Part shown: piece after piece, positions 1 to 10,325 of the stretch
How positions within the stretch are numbered: position 1 is the stretch's first letter
Layout of the letters: each line of letters opens with the position of its first letter
Source: Diplocarpon mali
Lineage: Eukaryota; Ascomycota; Leotiomycetes; Helotiales; Drepanopezizaceae
Assembly: GCA_024741835.1 (NCBI GenBank)
Contig: JAENRP010000139.1
Span: 25,854 to 89,853, forward strand
Reading direction: 5' to 3'
Length of the DNA: 64,000 nt
Position numbers and translations under genes: made by a program
The notes under the pieces: generated by a model
What the model saw: the letters and a program-made list of their open reading frames with translations, nothing else
The model's database searches: none
What the model was told of the DNA's origin: nothing

Positions 1-244
1 TGAGTAGGGGAGGACGGCCGCACGGGCAGACCGTAGGACCGCGTTGTTACCGGCCCGTCACGGTTCAGTCTTCCGTCGTGCGTGGTCGGTCGTCGGTCGT
101 CGGTCACGTGCAGTCGAGTGCAGTTCGGTCAAGCCAGGTCGGGTCCAGTCGAGTGGAGTCGAATGAAGTCCAAGGTCTTGGAACGCGGGATGAAAGGTCC
201 CTGGCGATAGCAGAGTTGTAGGGGGGCCGAAACTATGATTCCAC

Positions 245-288
245 ATTACCTTGTATGGCATTACCTTGTATGGCATTACCTTGTATGG
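245..288. repeat. 15-bp tandem repeat, 3 copies
   Basis: The unit ATTACCTTGTATGGC starts at 245, 260 and 275; the first two copies are identical and the third matches for 14 of 15 bases. It is followed by a G-rich run. Confidence 0.95.
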
Positions 289-332
289 TGGTGGTGGGGG
301 GGTGCGAGGGAAAAGCGGAGCGCGGGGAACCG

Positions 333-420
333 GGGAGGCGGAGGGGCGGAGGGGCGGAGGGGCGGAGGGGCGGAGGGGCAGAGGAGCGGAGGAGCGGAGA
401 GCGGAGAGCGGAGGGGCGGA
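333..420. repeat. GGGGCGGA-type purine-rich repeat tract
   Basis: A strand-asymmetric run of GGGGCGGAG-like units that degenerates rightward into GGAGCGGAG and GAGCGGAGA variants. It is simple-sequence DNA; any protein read from it is only Gly/Arg/Glu repeats. Confidence 0.9.
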
Positions 421-1694
421 GGAAGGAAAAGCGGCTGGTGGGGACTCGATCACGCCCGAGCTACTGTACTGCAACTGTGCTGGTATGAGAGAGGGCGTCG
501 GGCGCAACGTAAGGTATATCCTCCTCTGCCGGCAGACCGCAGGTGCCGGACCGGACGAGACCAGACCGTCGCTCGTCCTCTCGCCCCAGCATCTTCCGCG
601 CAAGGGGGATTGCCGGGACCGCAGAGGGAGTCGGGACTCTTGTCCTCGGGACCTCTGGACCTCTGGATGGACCGAACCTACGTGCTCGTGCATGTAATAC
701 CCCCGAATCCCGAGTCCGGGACCGACCTTCCTCGCCCATGCAGGTCAATGTCCCAGACTCACGCATCCCGAGTCCTGAACCGACCTACCTCGTGCATGTT
801 AAACCCTTCCCCCGACTTCCGAGTCCTCACGCATATCGGACTGATCCGTCCGCGCTCCCTCTCCCAGCCGAACAGAACGGCCTCGTCAGCCTCCCGAGCC
901 TCCAGACCCGACCACGAGGATAGAGCATCTTCCACGTAGCACCGAGCTTCGTTTCTCACTCGCGTCGACTGGACTCGCGAGGACTCGCGAGGACCCTCGT
1001 GGATTCTCTCGCTCGATCCCCGCGCTCGAGGAATGCCCTGACGGCGCGGTACTGCACTGGTCCGATTCCTCGCATCTCTCAATCATCAACCCCCCCCGTC
1101 TATCCCTCTCCACCATACAAAACCCGCCCAGCCCCGATACAGCACCGCGTCCGCACGGGTCAGCAAGCCCCAACAAACCCCCCCCAGCCAGTGCCTCCCC
1201 CTCATCCTCGTTCCGCCTCGCTGCTCTCCTCCCAGGCCGCTGTCGACCGGGGACGAGAGAGAAAAAGCTGCGGTCCTGTTCGGTGCGGTGCAGTCGACGT
1301 ACGACTGCCTTTTCCCTTTGCCCTTTTTCCCTCGTCACGTCGCATTGCGTCGTATCACACACATCCTCCCCCAACACGTCGCCTCGGACTCGCACATCCT
1401 TTTCGTCCCACCCTGCAGTGCGATCCAGGGGGTCCATCCGATCCTGGAAGAGCACCCGCCAAACCCTGCTCGTCGGTGGGGGGGCGAGCCTGCTATCTAC
1501 GCTCCTGGGTCCAAGGCAAAAGGACCAGGAGACAGGAGAGAGGGAAGAAAGAAAAAAAGTCTAGCCGCATCAGCATCTCCATCACGCCGGCTCCGGAGAT
1601 CATTGCACCTCGACGTCTTTCGACCTACCTTCTACCGTCGTTCCTCCTCTCCTACATTCCTCTCTTCGTACATATCTTTACATCTTTACACCTC

Positions 1695-1924
1695 CACATC
1701 TACACATCTACACACCTACACACCCACACACCCACACATCTACACATCTACACACCCACACACCCACACATCTACACATCTACACACCTACACACCCACA
1801 CACCCACACATCTACACATCTACACACCTACACACCCACACACCCACACATCTACACATCTACACACCTACACACCCACACACCCACACACCCACACATC
1901 TACACATCTACACACCTACACACC
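1695..1924. repeat. Minisatellite of 8-bp CACAYCYA units with 40-bp higher order
   Basis: Twenty-eight consecutive 8-mers of form CACA[T/C]C[T/C]A plus a partial unit. Calling CACATCTA T, CACACCTA M and CACACCCA C, the order is TTMCC TTCC TTMCC TTMCC TTMCCC TTM. The standard block is therefore 40 bp (5 units), with one 32-bp and one 48-bp variant. The tract lies about 270 bp before the ATG at 2195, probably in its promoter or 5' leader. Confidence 0.95.
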
Positions 1925-2194
1925 GGCCTACGTGGACAGTCCAATTCCCAGCGACCTGTTCCGGTTCCAGCAGACCCAGCAGACCGTGACCACGTACACA
2001 CCGGCAAACAGCGACTCGTCGCCGCCAACACTCGTCGCAGCCAGCACCCGGCACTACTCCACACAACCCGATTCCTGACCTGACAGCCGGCATGTCGCCC
2101 GTCCGGTTGTGAGAAGCATGCCGTCAGCCTCGCCTTGTGCCTACCGACCGACCGACAGCAGTCTACGACCCGCGAAACCTCTGCCATAAGAACA

Positions 2195-3960
2195 ATGCCG
2201 CCCCAGCTCAAGCCGCTTCTGCTTCCGCAGCTGGTAGAGGAGCGGAGGAAGAGGGAGAGTATGTCGGATTCGGACATGGACCTCTTGTCGGCGTCCTTCT
2301 ACACCCAGAACTCCTCGGCCTCCGAAATCCCTTCCCCAGTCACACCCACCTTCTCGTCTCGGGGGGGCCACCTGAGATACCCCAGCTCCGCCTCGTCGGT
2401 GGATTCCTTGCCCGCCTCACCAACATTCATCGGGACCAAACCGAGCAAGCGGTCACTACCCGATGTGCAAGAAGAGCCGCAAGAGAGGGAGGAGGACTTT
2501 GACATGCTCGATGAGGTCGACGACCTCTACAATTGTCTGTGTACCGGTCAGTATACCCCCCACCTACCCTCCCCCTATCGACTGGGCCGCGGTCTCGGGA
2601 GAACAAACCCTTCGTTTGGGGAGCCAAGCGCTGACACGCTCCCCCCCCTAAAATAGGAGACAGCCAGCAATGCCTGCATCGAGAGGGAACCATGGCCCAG
2701 AGCTTGGGGCAATTGTCGTCAAGGCAGGATCTCGACTACGACCTGGCCGACGGCTTCTTCAGCGACGGAGAGTTTTCGTCGACTCCACGGAACAAGAAGC
2801 GGAAAGGAGGGGAACCAACACCACTCAGCGGCCTCGCCACGCGGCTGGGAACCAGGCTCCCTTCCTTCCCACGGAAATGGATCATGAGGAAAGGCTCGTG
2901 CCCGGCGGCTCCAACCAGCAAGGAAGCGCCCAGAGAGAATGCTGCTGCGGTTTCGCGTGGCGCCTCGAGTCGCTCATCGTCCATCTCCATCCCTGCGCGG
3001 CAGGCTCTCGAGAAGTCACTCGAGCCTCAAATGCCTCTGACGCCGACCAAGAGCGTCTCCGACGTCCGGGACGACGCACCAGCCGTCGTGCCTCTCGATA
3101 TCGAGCGAGCGAACCGGGACAGCCGAGACCACGAGGAGGGTCTCGCGACAACACCGCTGCTCCCTCCCCTGATGACGGACGTGTTCGCGCACGCCCAAAA
3201 AACCCCGCTGCAATCGCCGCTGCAGTCACCCACTGTAGCCGAACCCTCGGATCCCTTTGCCGGCAGTGTTCCGCCCATCGATGCCATCGACGTCCTCATC
3301 ACCACCACACCGCAACTGCGCGGGATCCCTTCGCCGCCTCTCAGCACCAAGCCATCCGTCTCGTCATTCCACCGCAGCCCTGCCAGCCGACCGGGACCTC
3401 TCGTGCCCGCCGCCGAGATTCCGCCCATCGTCATAGCGGATCCCAACGACGAGTGGGCCAACAAGCTCGGGCACGCCAACTTCGTCATCTCCCCGGAACC
3501 CTACCTCCCCGAGACCTTCGACCTGGAAGCCTGCCGTCAGCTGCGGGCGAACTGGGATCTAGCTCGCTGCAACTACACCAAGCACCTGGTCCGAACGGGC
3601 GAGCACTACGGCGTGACGTCCAAGACGTACAAGCTTACGGAGGAGAAGTGGCAGGCCACCAATGCGACCTGGGACCGCAACAACCAGCGCACCATCACCA
3701 ACACGGTCGAGAGCGGGCGCGACGCCTTTGCGACGCTCAAGCACACCACCCTCGGCGACGGCAGCAGCCCCAACATCATGACCACGATCTCATCCCTGAG
3801 CGACCCCCGCTCCGAGGGCAAATTCCCCCAGTTAGGCGACGAAGATATCGTCGGACCCATGGTGCAGGTTGCCGCCCAGCTGCAGGGCGCGCCGAGCAAG
3901 AAGACGAAGCTGCTGAAGTTCCTCGCCGAGAAGTTCCCGGTCGGCTTGGGGCGCTCCTGA
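2195..3960 (+). CDS. Conserved fungal protein of unknown function, Ser/Pro-rich
   Basis: Two exons, 2195-2546 and 2657-3960, give about 551 aa. The 110-nt intron starts GTCAGT and ends AATAG, with a GCTGAC branch site about 25 nt before its end; this junction reads ...CLCTGDSQQCLHREG and restores the frame. The first ATG in frame is at 2195 (MPPQLKP). The N-terminal two thirds are Ser/Pro-rich and probably disordered, with basic patches such as KKRKGG that could act as nuclear localisation signals. The last ~170 residues look structured: WDLARCNYTKHLVRTGEHYG, a helical TYKLTEEKW segment and a GDEDIVGPMVQVA motif near the C terminus. I recall similar uncharacterised proteins in Pezizomycotina but cannot assign a role. 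The flanking DNA is repeat-rich. Confidence 0.8.
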
Positions 3961-5315
3961 CCGGAGTCGCGGTCGCCAAGCAGAGCATCACTGCTCGAGT
4001 GTCCCCTGTCTCCTCTCGGGATCCTCGCTGAGCTTCATTCGAATCACGTGTTTCTTCTCTGTCGATCCTCTGGCCATGTCTATCCTCGTGTTGGGAAAAG
4101 CTCTCGAGGAGAGCGGCCGAACGAAAGATACCCCCACACTCTTTAGCACGCTCGCTCGATGCACTCCTTAGCACTCGCTTTTTTATTCCTATCTTGGTAT
4201 CTTCTCCTGGGGTTCGTTGCTCCTATCCACGCGCCCGATATCGTCGGAGACGGCTCTGATCTCGTTCGGTACGCTCGTCTGGTACAGGACTCGTGCTCCT
4301 CGTTTTACTTGAAGGGTTTCAAAAAAAAAAGGAAAGGAATGTAACCGGTCGGCCTGGTCGAGAGTGGCTGAGCTCGGGTTGTAGAAATGACTAGGCTACA
4401 CAGGACAGGACAAGGGGGGGAAAACCCGGCGAGCTGGCGCTACTGGCTTTTGGAGCGGAGATGTGTATATAATGCTCACTTGGTGAGAGTGAAGTGCGAT
4501 GGCGGATGTGAATACGGCGGCTGGTACCCGATGACGCCTACCTCTGTCGGGGCGGAGGGGAGAGCGCAGTCTAGGTACGTAGTCTACAGAGTCGGGCGGC
4601 CGATGACCCGTGTAGATAAATAATTCAGATACGAGAGGGGCGTGTCGCGTGGGCCGGATCGGACGGGAAGCTCAATAATGAAAACCAGTCAAGAAACTCC
4701 GAGCAGAACCCCCCAGCTGCTGGGCCCCCTCACTCGACGTGTCTGTGAAGATACCGCGGCCGAGGTTGGAGGTCAGACGCCCCTTGGCCACCCCGCAACG
4801 CACGCTTCTTCTCCTCCTCTTCCTCCTCCTCCCACCTCCCGTACCCGCCGAGCCCCCTGCAGCGCCCGCGCCAGGACGACGAGGCTCGGTCCGACCCGGT
4901 GCACGGGTGCCGAGCTCGGCCCGGCACGCCCGCGGAATCCGCCGACGGGAAACGCGCTACATGTTTACTTTCCTCCCTCTCCTTTTTTTTTTCTTCTTTT
5001 CCGTCTCGTCTCGTTTCGTTTGCTTGTCCATCCCCGCTTCCCCCCTTCCTCCTCTCTCTCGCCCGACGTCGCAGAGAGGTGGGGATGGGGATGGGGATGG
5101 GGATGGGGACGGTGAGGTTCCCGCTCGTTCCTCGCCATCTTCTCTCTCGCCATCCCGACGGTGCGCGTATCGTGCGGAGGAGCCCTGCGGCGCGCCAGGC
5201 CTGGTGATTTCTTCAATTCGCGTGCAGTGTTTTATACATGCGTCCCCCCTGTGTACATACAGCGCAGTTCGCGCGACCGGGCGGCTCCCACTCAAGAGCC
5301 CTCACTGGACATCGT
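3961..5315. other. Intergenic, polypyrimidine-rich
   Basis: This holds the probable 3' UTR of the 2195 gene and the region downstream of the minus-strand PPR gene. I see no gene. There are CT-rich runs (about 4800-4850 and 4970-5060) and a short GGGGAT repeat. Open frames here are Pro/Ser/Arg low-complexity. Confidence 0.6.
5081..5110. repeat. GGGGAT hexamer repeat, about 5 copies
   Basis: Uninterrupted GGGGAT units lie between a pyrimidine-rich tract and the 3' end of the PPR gene. Confidence 0.9.
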
Positions 5316-7205
5316 CTACATGTTCAAGAAGAAGTCTTGCTTCATCGGCGCCGCATCCGGCTTCTCCATCACACCCCTCAGGTTCCCCATCGCAAAATCC
5401 AAGTCCCCGTCCGGGGCATCCTTCCACCGCGCCCTGATCTCCTCCCACGCTTCCATGGCCCTCTCCTTACCCGAGCACTTCGAGAATGCCTGGATCGCCC
5501 CCGTGGCCATCCATTTCGAAACATACAAGCCCTCGATCTCGTCGTCGAGTGCCTGGAGCAGGGACCTCCACACGCTCTCCAGTCGGGCCTCGGTCCACTG
5601 GGTGTATCTGATGCCGCCGTGCGTTGCGAAGCCCTGGAGCAGTCTGACGAAGATCTGACCGTAGACGCCCAGGCCGAACATGCGCATCTCGTCGAGCAGC
5701 TGCCCGATCTTGTCGAGATCACCGCTCGTCGTTGCGTGGTGCGTGATGAGTAGCTCGAAGGTGTGGGCGTCAGGTGCGACGATGGACCTACTTTGGAATT
5801 TCTCGCGTATTTTGAGATTGTTCTTGGACAACTTGCCCATTTTGACCAGCGCGAGATTTACCGCTCGCCGCTGGTGGTAGTCTCGGGGCGGCAGTTGGCG
5901 TTTCTCGCGCTCGAGATGCCATCTCTTCATGCGCTCGTACACGTCCTCGGCGGCGCTGGATTCAAAAGACCGTATGAGGCCGGAGATCATAGCGTTCAGA
6001 ACCACGGTATCCACGATTTCACCGGCTTCAACGAGAGCTTTATACGCAGCTCTGACACCGTCTCCACTTTGTCTGAGCCCGTAGTACCATATTAAGCTCA
6101 CGTGGTGGAAACGATCATACTCGATACCTCGGTTTTCCATCTCCTTGTACACCATCTCCGCCAGGACAAGCTTCCCAGCTTTGCAAGCGACATCGAAGAG
6201 GACGTTGAAAGTAGCTCCAGTCGCTTTGACGCCTGCTTCATGCTCCATTTCCTTCCACATTTGAAGTGCAGCTTCAACTTCGACTTCTGTCGACTTATGC
6301 ACGTATCTGGCTACGAAAGAAATCGCGCTTGTCCATTCTGTTGGGCTCAAAGGGATAGCTGAGACCTTCAAGTCGTCGACAACAGAGAGATATCTCAACA
6401 TGGAATGCGCGTCCTTTTTCTCCACCACGGATAGATGATGCATCATCCTGTGCCGTAAATTTGCAGTGAGATAGGGCGCGCGTGGTGAGGGAAGGGCTCT
6501 GTATAATCGATATACTTCCTCCGGATCTGGAGGCTCCTTGGCGCGAGAACATGTCGGCATGTAAAGCTTGAGGGCTTCGATTTTGCGCTTTGTTTCTGCG
6601 TCCGCAGGCCAGGTGTAGTGAGGAGGCGGCCATTCGTCTTCGGGCCTGGCAGAAATAGTGAGATGTGGCCCATCACTTGGTTGGTAGAGCTGTGGCATAT
6701 CAAGTAGCGGAAGCTGGTCTGTATATGGCGTCCAGCTGTATTGGTCTACAAGCTCCATGAGCTCTTCTCGGGTACGATTCGGCTCGATGGGTGCGTCCTC
6801 TACCTCAGCTTGTAAATTTCCCTGCACCCCATCTTGCGCTCCTTCTCCCCTTGGAACCTCAGCATCTTGGCTGTGTATGTAACGTTGAAAAGCACTCATG
6901 TGTGATTGCCGTTCTTTCAACGAAATATCCGGTCGTTTTGAATTGTAAAGATTGGAGGGTGATAATTTTCTTAAAGAATGCTTGTGGCATTTGCCAGCAT
7001 CCGCAAGAGACTTGATAAACCATGCTTCAATTCCTAAGGAACTCGTAACCATTGGACTGCTATATTTGAGTTCTCTTCGTCTGGAGCTTGAACGAGTGTT
7101 TCCAAAAAGCTCAACTGGATATAAAAATGAGAGAGCTTGTCGAGAAGCTAGCTTGGACAAAATCGGCCTACTTGTCGAGGGGGCGGAGCTGCAAAAGAGG
7201 GACAT
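5316..7205 (-). CDS. Pentatricopeptide-repeat (PPR) mitochondrial protein
   Basis: Single exon, 629 aa from the ATG at 7205. The frame stays open a little further upstream, but only from a GTG. The N terminus is rich in Ser, Arg and Leu with few acids, as expected for a mitochondrial presequence. The second half contains helical pairs of PPR type, for example TGATFNVLFDVACKAGKLVL followed by AEMVYKEMENRGIEYD, then DTVVLNAMISGLIRSFESSA and the DAHTFELLITHHATTSGDLD segment. Such proteins bind organellar RNA and act in processing or translation of mitochondrial transcripts. The exact orthologue is not clear; fungal COX1/COB translation or splicing factors are candidates. It is transcribed divergently from the mitoribosomal gene at 7534, which fits a mitochondrial role. 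Confidence 0.85.
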   Translation of the reverse strand: MSLFCSSAPSTSRPILSKLASRQALSFLYPVELFGNTRSSSRRRELKYSSPMVTSSLGIEAWFIKSLADAGKCHKHSLRKLSPSNLYNSKRPDISLKERQSHMSAFQRYIHSQDAEVPRGEGAQDGVQGNLQAEVEDAPIEPNRTREELMELVDQYSWTPYTDQLPLLDMPQLYQPSDGPHLTISARPEDEWPPPHYTWPADAETKRKIEALKLYMPTCSRAKEPPDPEEVYRLYRALPSPRAPYLTANLRHRMMHHLSVVEKKDAHSMLRYLSVVDDLKVSAIPLSPTEWTSAISFVARYVHKSTEVEVEAALQMWKEMEHEAGVKATGATFNVLFDVACKAGKLVLAEMVYKEMENRGIEYDRFHHVSLIWYYGLRQSGDGVRAAYKALVEAGEIVDTVVLNAMISGLIRSFESSAAEDVYERMKRWHLEREKRQLPPRDYHQRRAVNLALVKMGKLSKNNLKIREKFQSRSIVAPDAHTFELLITHHATTSGDLDKIGQLLDEMRMFGLGVYGQIFVRLLQGFATHGGIRYTQWTEARLESVWRSLLQALDDEIEGLYVSKWMATGAIQAFSKCSGKERAMEAWEEIRARWKDAPDGDLDFAMGNLRGVMEKPDAAPMKQDFFLNM

Positions 7206-7533
7206 GAGCGTCCGCACATGTTGAATCGATGGTCACCGTCCCTGCGAAGGCATTGGATGCGGAGTTTCGAGATCTCTATCTGCGGAGCTTTCTAGATGTT
7301 GGCACGGGCGGATCGTATGCCTGGAAAAGGAATCGCTGAAAGGCGCGTTCTGTATAAATTTTGGCGCACGGACGATGCCGCAATCTCTAAAATGCCATGG
7401 CCTGACCTTCAATCGTAACAACCCGCGTCGCCCTCCCAAACCTCTACTTGTGAGCCTACCCACCAATACAAGACCAATACAAGACGATCGCCCCGCTGAC
7501 AGGATACCCAGATAATTGTGAACAGGTGCGGAT
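7206..7533. promoter_or_regulatory. Shared divergent promoter, PPR gene / mS23 gene
   Basis: A 328-bp gap separates two start codons pointing away from each other, and both genes encode mitochondrial gene-expression proteins. No ORF is supported in it. I did not identify a specific factor site; co-regulation is an inference from the arrangement. Confidence 0.6.
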
Positions 7534-8306
7534 ATGAGGGGTCTCAACCTGAAGCCCTCACGGGTCTACCAAACCGCATCGCAACTCCTAGAGACAGAAA
7601 GCATAATTCAACCACCGCCATGGTTTAAGAGCATTGGGTCAATCCCTCCGACAGAGATCTTGACTCGGACCCAGCCTGCGCAACATCGAGAAGTCAATCG
7701 GAGGTCCAAGATCCGCAAGCCCAGCAAGATGTTCATGCCGCAACCGATCGTATACGAAGAAGACAAATTACGGCTCGAGTTCTTTGGTGATCACCCATGG
7801 GAGTTGGCACGACCACGGGTAGTGCTGGAGAATGATGGTAAAGATAGCCAGAGGTACGATTGGAGCCGGATACAACAGCCAGGGAAACAGCTGAACGGGG
7901 AGAGGTGCGTTGCGACTTGATCATGCTGCTAAGCACACACTGGTTCTGACATGTCCCTAGCGTCGTACAGAGGCAGCTTTGGCTCGTCAAGAACGAGGGG
8001 AAAACCAGCGCCCAAGCGTATGATATCGCGCGCAAGGAATTTTACGCCTTACGGCACGAAGAGGAAGTAGAGCGGAGAGTGCAGAGAGAAGAGGCGTTGT
8101 GGACTGGAGCGTACTTCGGGAAGGGAGCGCTGGAGGTTGGTGCGGAATTGGAGGATAAGTCGTACGAGTCTTGGAAGGCTTGGGCTTCGAAGGAGGTCGA
8201 GGCTATGAATACCCAGCGAGATGCTGCTTATACTGGAGTTGACAAGGACGCTGAAGGTAGCGAGGTTACTGCACTCGAGGAGGAGGCCGAATCGTCTACT
8301 GTATAA
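7534..8306 (+). CDS. RSM25: Mitochondrial small ribosomal subunit protein mS23 (RSM25)
   Basis: Exons 7534-7904 and 7961-8306 encode 238 aa. The 56-nt intron begins GTGCGT and ends CCCTAG, and the split codon AG|C keeps the frame into SVVQRQLWLVKNEG. The start MRGLNLKPSRVYQTASQLL and the following PPPWFKSIGSIPPTEILTR stretch are what I recognise as the fungal Rsm25/mS23 signature; the IVYEEDKLRLEFFGDHPWEL segment fits too. It is a component of the mitochondrial 37S subunit. The tail after about residue 215 is acidic and poorly conserved. It shares a promoter region with the PPR gene upstream. Confidence 0.93.
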
Positions 8307-8769
8307 TCGATATCTGATATACTCATTGATGGGATAAATGTACAAAGGCTGGACTTGCCCCTGTATGTCGATAGACTTATGGATGTCTGTCATATTTGGT
8401 CCCATTTTTTTGGTGAACAGTTGTAGGCCTTCATGTTGTTACATAATAGGCTTGGACAGAAATCTATATACCTGCTCAAGAATAAACAGATGACATCCAA
8501 GATCCTATCAAGTGTCCCAGGGTTATAGACTGTTTCGAGAAGAAACGATCGTTGGCAGCAGAGGATTAAGGCTCCATTTGGCGTGATAGCCTTTGGTGAT
8601 ATTGTGCCCGGACCATAGCCTGCTTTCTTATGAAGTCTTCAAAACCAGTATTCCAGCTGTGTTTCAAGATGAAAAGCAGCGATGCAGTTTCAAAGGGGAG
8701 AATATGCTGTATGCAGCCACCAAAGCTCAGCGGATCGTTGTACACGTCGACATGACATCTACAGAAAAG
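8307..8769. other. Convergent intergenic region
   Basis: This lies between the 3' ends of RSM25 (+) and ALG14 (-). I see only probable 3' UTR sequence and no ORF with family resemblance. Confidence 0.6.
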
Positions 8770-9586
8770 TTACTCGACTAAAAATCCTACCCAATCCACC
8801 TTCTTAGTTCCACTTCCATTGATATTTCTTGCCAACGCCTCCCACTGGACTAGAAACCTATCGCAAACCCTCAGTCTCAAAAGTAACTTCCCACTCAAGC
8901 TTAGAGTCTTCACTCTCGCCCAACTTTCGACGTAGATAATCTTCATCTTGGAAACCGGGGCCACACCAAAAAACTTCAGGGAAGTAGCAGCCAGTATGAC
9001 CATCACGGCCGTAGCTGGTCCATTTGTGATAACCACGTCTGGGTATTCGAAAGGCGTCGCTTTCGAAGCTTGTGCCATCTCACGCAGAGCTTGCAAACAG
9101 CCAATAAAGCACCACATTGACGAGAAAGGAGCCGTCCACAATGGTTGGTGTATCCTGCGGGCTCGAGGTACGACCTTCACATCCCAAACTCCTGTCACTG
9201 GATCCATCTCTCCAGCTTGCGTAGGCTCTTGTGTCCGACGGCGCTTCGACTGGATAATTCTTTCAATATCCGAGGCTTTCCCGGCAGAGAGGCTGTCGCC
9301 TGAAGATATGATATACGTCCTGTGAATATATCGGCGCGGATCTGTATCTCGGAGGAGGGACATCATCTCTGCAGTGTGGCCTCCGGAGCCGAGCACTACG
9401 GCCATATGCGAAACCGATGTCTTGGCTGGAGATCGACGTCGCAAAGTTGATGGCAGTATGTACAATAGCCGAAGCTGTGAAATTTTATCAGGAGAAGGTC
9501 ACAGAGCGCAATACTTGACTTACGAAAGCTGTTGTGGCTGTTGTAAGAAAGGCTGCCAGGAGCAGGCGCAAGGCTGAAAGTGCCAT
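8770..9586 (-). CDS. ALG14: UDP-GlcNAc transferase subunit ALG14
   Basis: Exon 1 9586-9524 and exon 2 9474-8770 give 255 aa. Exon 1 encodes just MALSALRLLLAAFLTTATTAF, a hydrophobic N-terminal anchor; the 49-nt intron starts GTAAGT and ends TTCACAG. Residues 50-58 are the glycine-rich GSGGHTAEM motif of Alg14, and the later segments NGPATAVMV and IIYVESWARV are typical. Alg14 anchors the catalytic subunit Alg13 to the cytosolic face of the ER; together they add the second GlcNAc to dolichol-PP-GlcNAc in N-glycan precursor synthesis. Length matches the fungal family. ALG13 is not in this window. Confidence 0.93.
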
Positions 9587-10325
9587 TTTTATCTGCGGTT
9601 TTTGGAAAAAGAGGGTGCAATAGCCGGCGAGTTGCTGTACAAGCTTTCTCCCTCCAGACAAGCGCACTCAGGAATAATATGTAGAATCTGTCATCGTGGA
9701 GTTGGTGTAGTGGTCTACACACTCTTCTGGCCTCAAGCGCTGGTATTAAGGTTATGCAGCCCGATAAGAAACTCTTAGCGATAAGACACCGAATAAACTC
9801 CTATGAGACTCACTTCGACTTTGTAGAGTTTGACGAGCTTGGTAATAATTGGTCGTTCCATATACACGAATTTATTTTTGGATTCCTAATGTTTTCTTAC
9901 AGATTCAATGGTCTGCTACCAAGCCGAGAATCAGGTGTTCTGGAAGGTCTGAGGATCCAGGCTATGGATTGTCCATCATAAATAGCTCTTTGTCTGGCCT
10001 CAATCTCTGATTAATTCGAATCAGGTCAGTCGTCCGCACTGGTCGCAGCATTTTTTATAGCTATCAACAAGGTCTCAGGACTTCATATTGACAACTGCAA
10101 ATACAGTCGATCCTGCTAGTATCCGAATGCCGTAAGGCTGACACAAGGCTGTTTGGGATAATATAGCCGCAGATGAGCCGCATTGCCAAAACACCAAAAT
10201 ATATGTAAATGCAACTTCAAAGCGCCTCAAGGACTCAATTGTGCCAAAGGCATGTCTCCTGTACCTGGTTTCGATAGACGAAATAGAGACCATACCTCCT
10301 TCATCGTGCAACGTCGATCTTCACC
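9587..10325. other. Divergent intergenic region, ALG14 / Ima1-like gene
   Basis: A 739-bp gap, partly AT-rich around 9770-9900, must contain both promoters. A tRNA A-box-like stretch at about 9697-9715 has no matching B box. No gene is supported. Confidence 0.55.

Larger units (their letters stand above)
1..2194. other. GC-rich low-complexity region upstream of the 2195 gene
   Basis: No credible gene is seen. The stretch is visibly more GC-rich than the rest of the window and is made of short repeats: a GTCGGTC motif at about 84-105, a 15-bp repeat at 245-288, a GGGGCGGA-type purine tract at 333-420 and a long CACAYCYA minisatellite at 1695-1924. Several long open frames cross it, but they are Pro/Ser/Arg/Thr/His low-complexity, overlap each other in several frames and resemble no family. 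The 3' part, pyrimidine-rich and ending just before the ATG at 2195, is probably the promoter and 5' leader of that gene. Confidence 0.6.

Noticed and set aside
999..2078. Long plus-strand open frame crossing the CACAYCYA minisatellite
   Set aside because: It begins without family resemblance, is Pro/Ser/Thr/His low-complexity, and a second frame is open across the same repeat simply because the repeat lacks stop codons.
9690..9765. tRNA-like A box (TGGTGTAGTGGTC)
   Set aside because: No GGTTCGANNCC-type B box and no cloverleaf follow within a plausible distance.
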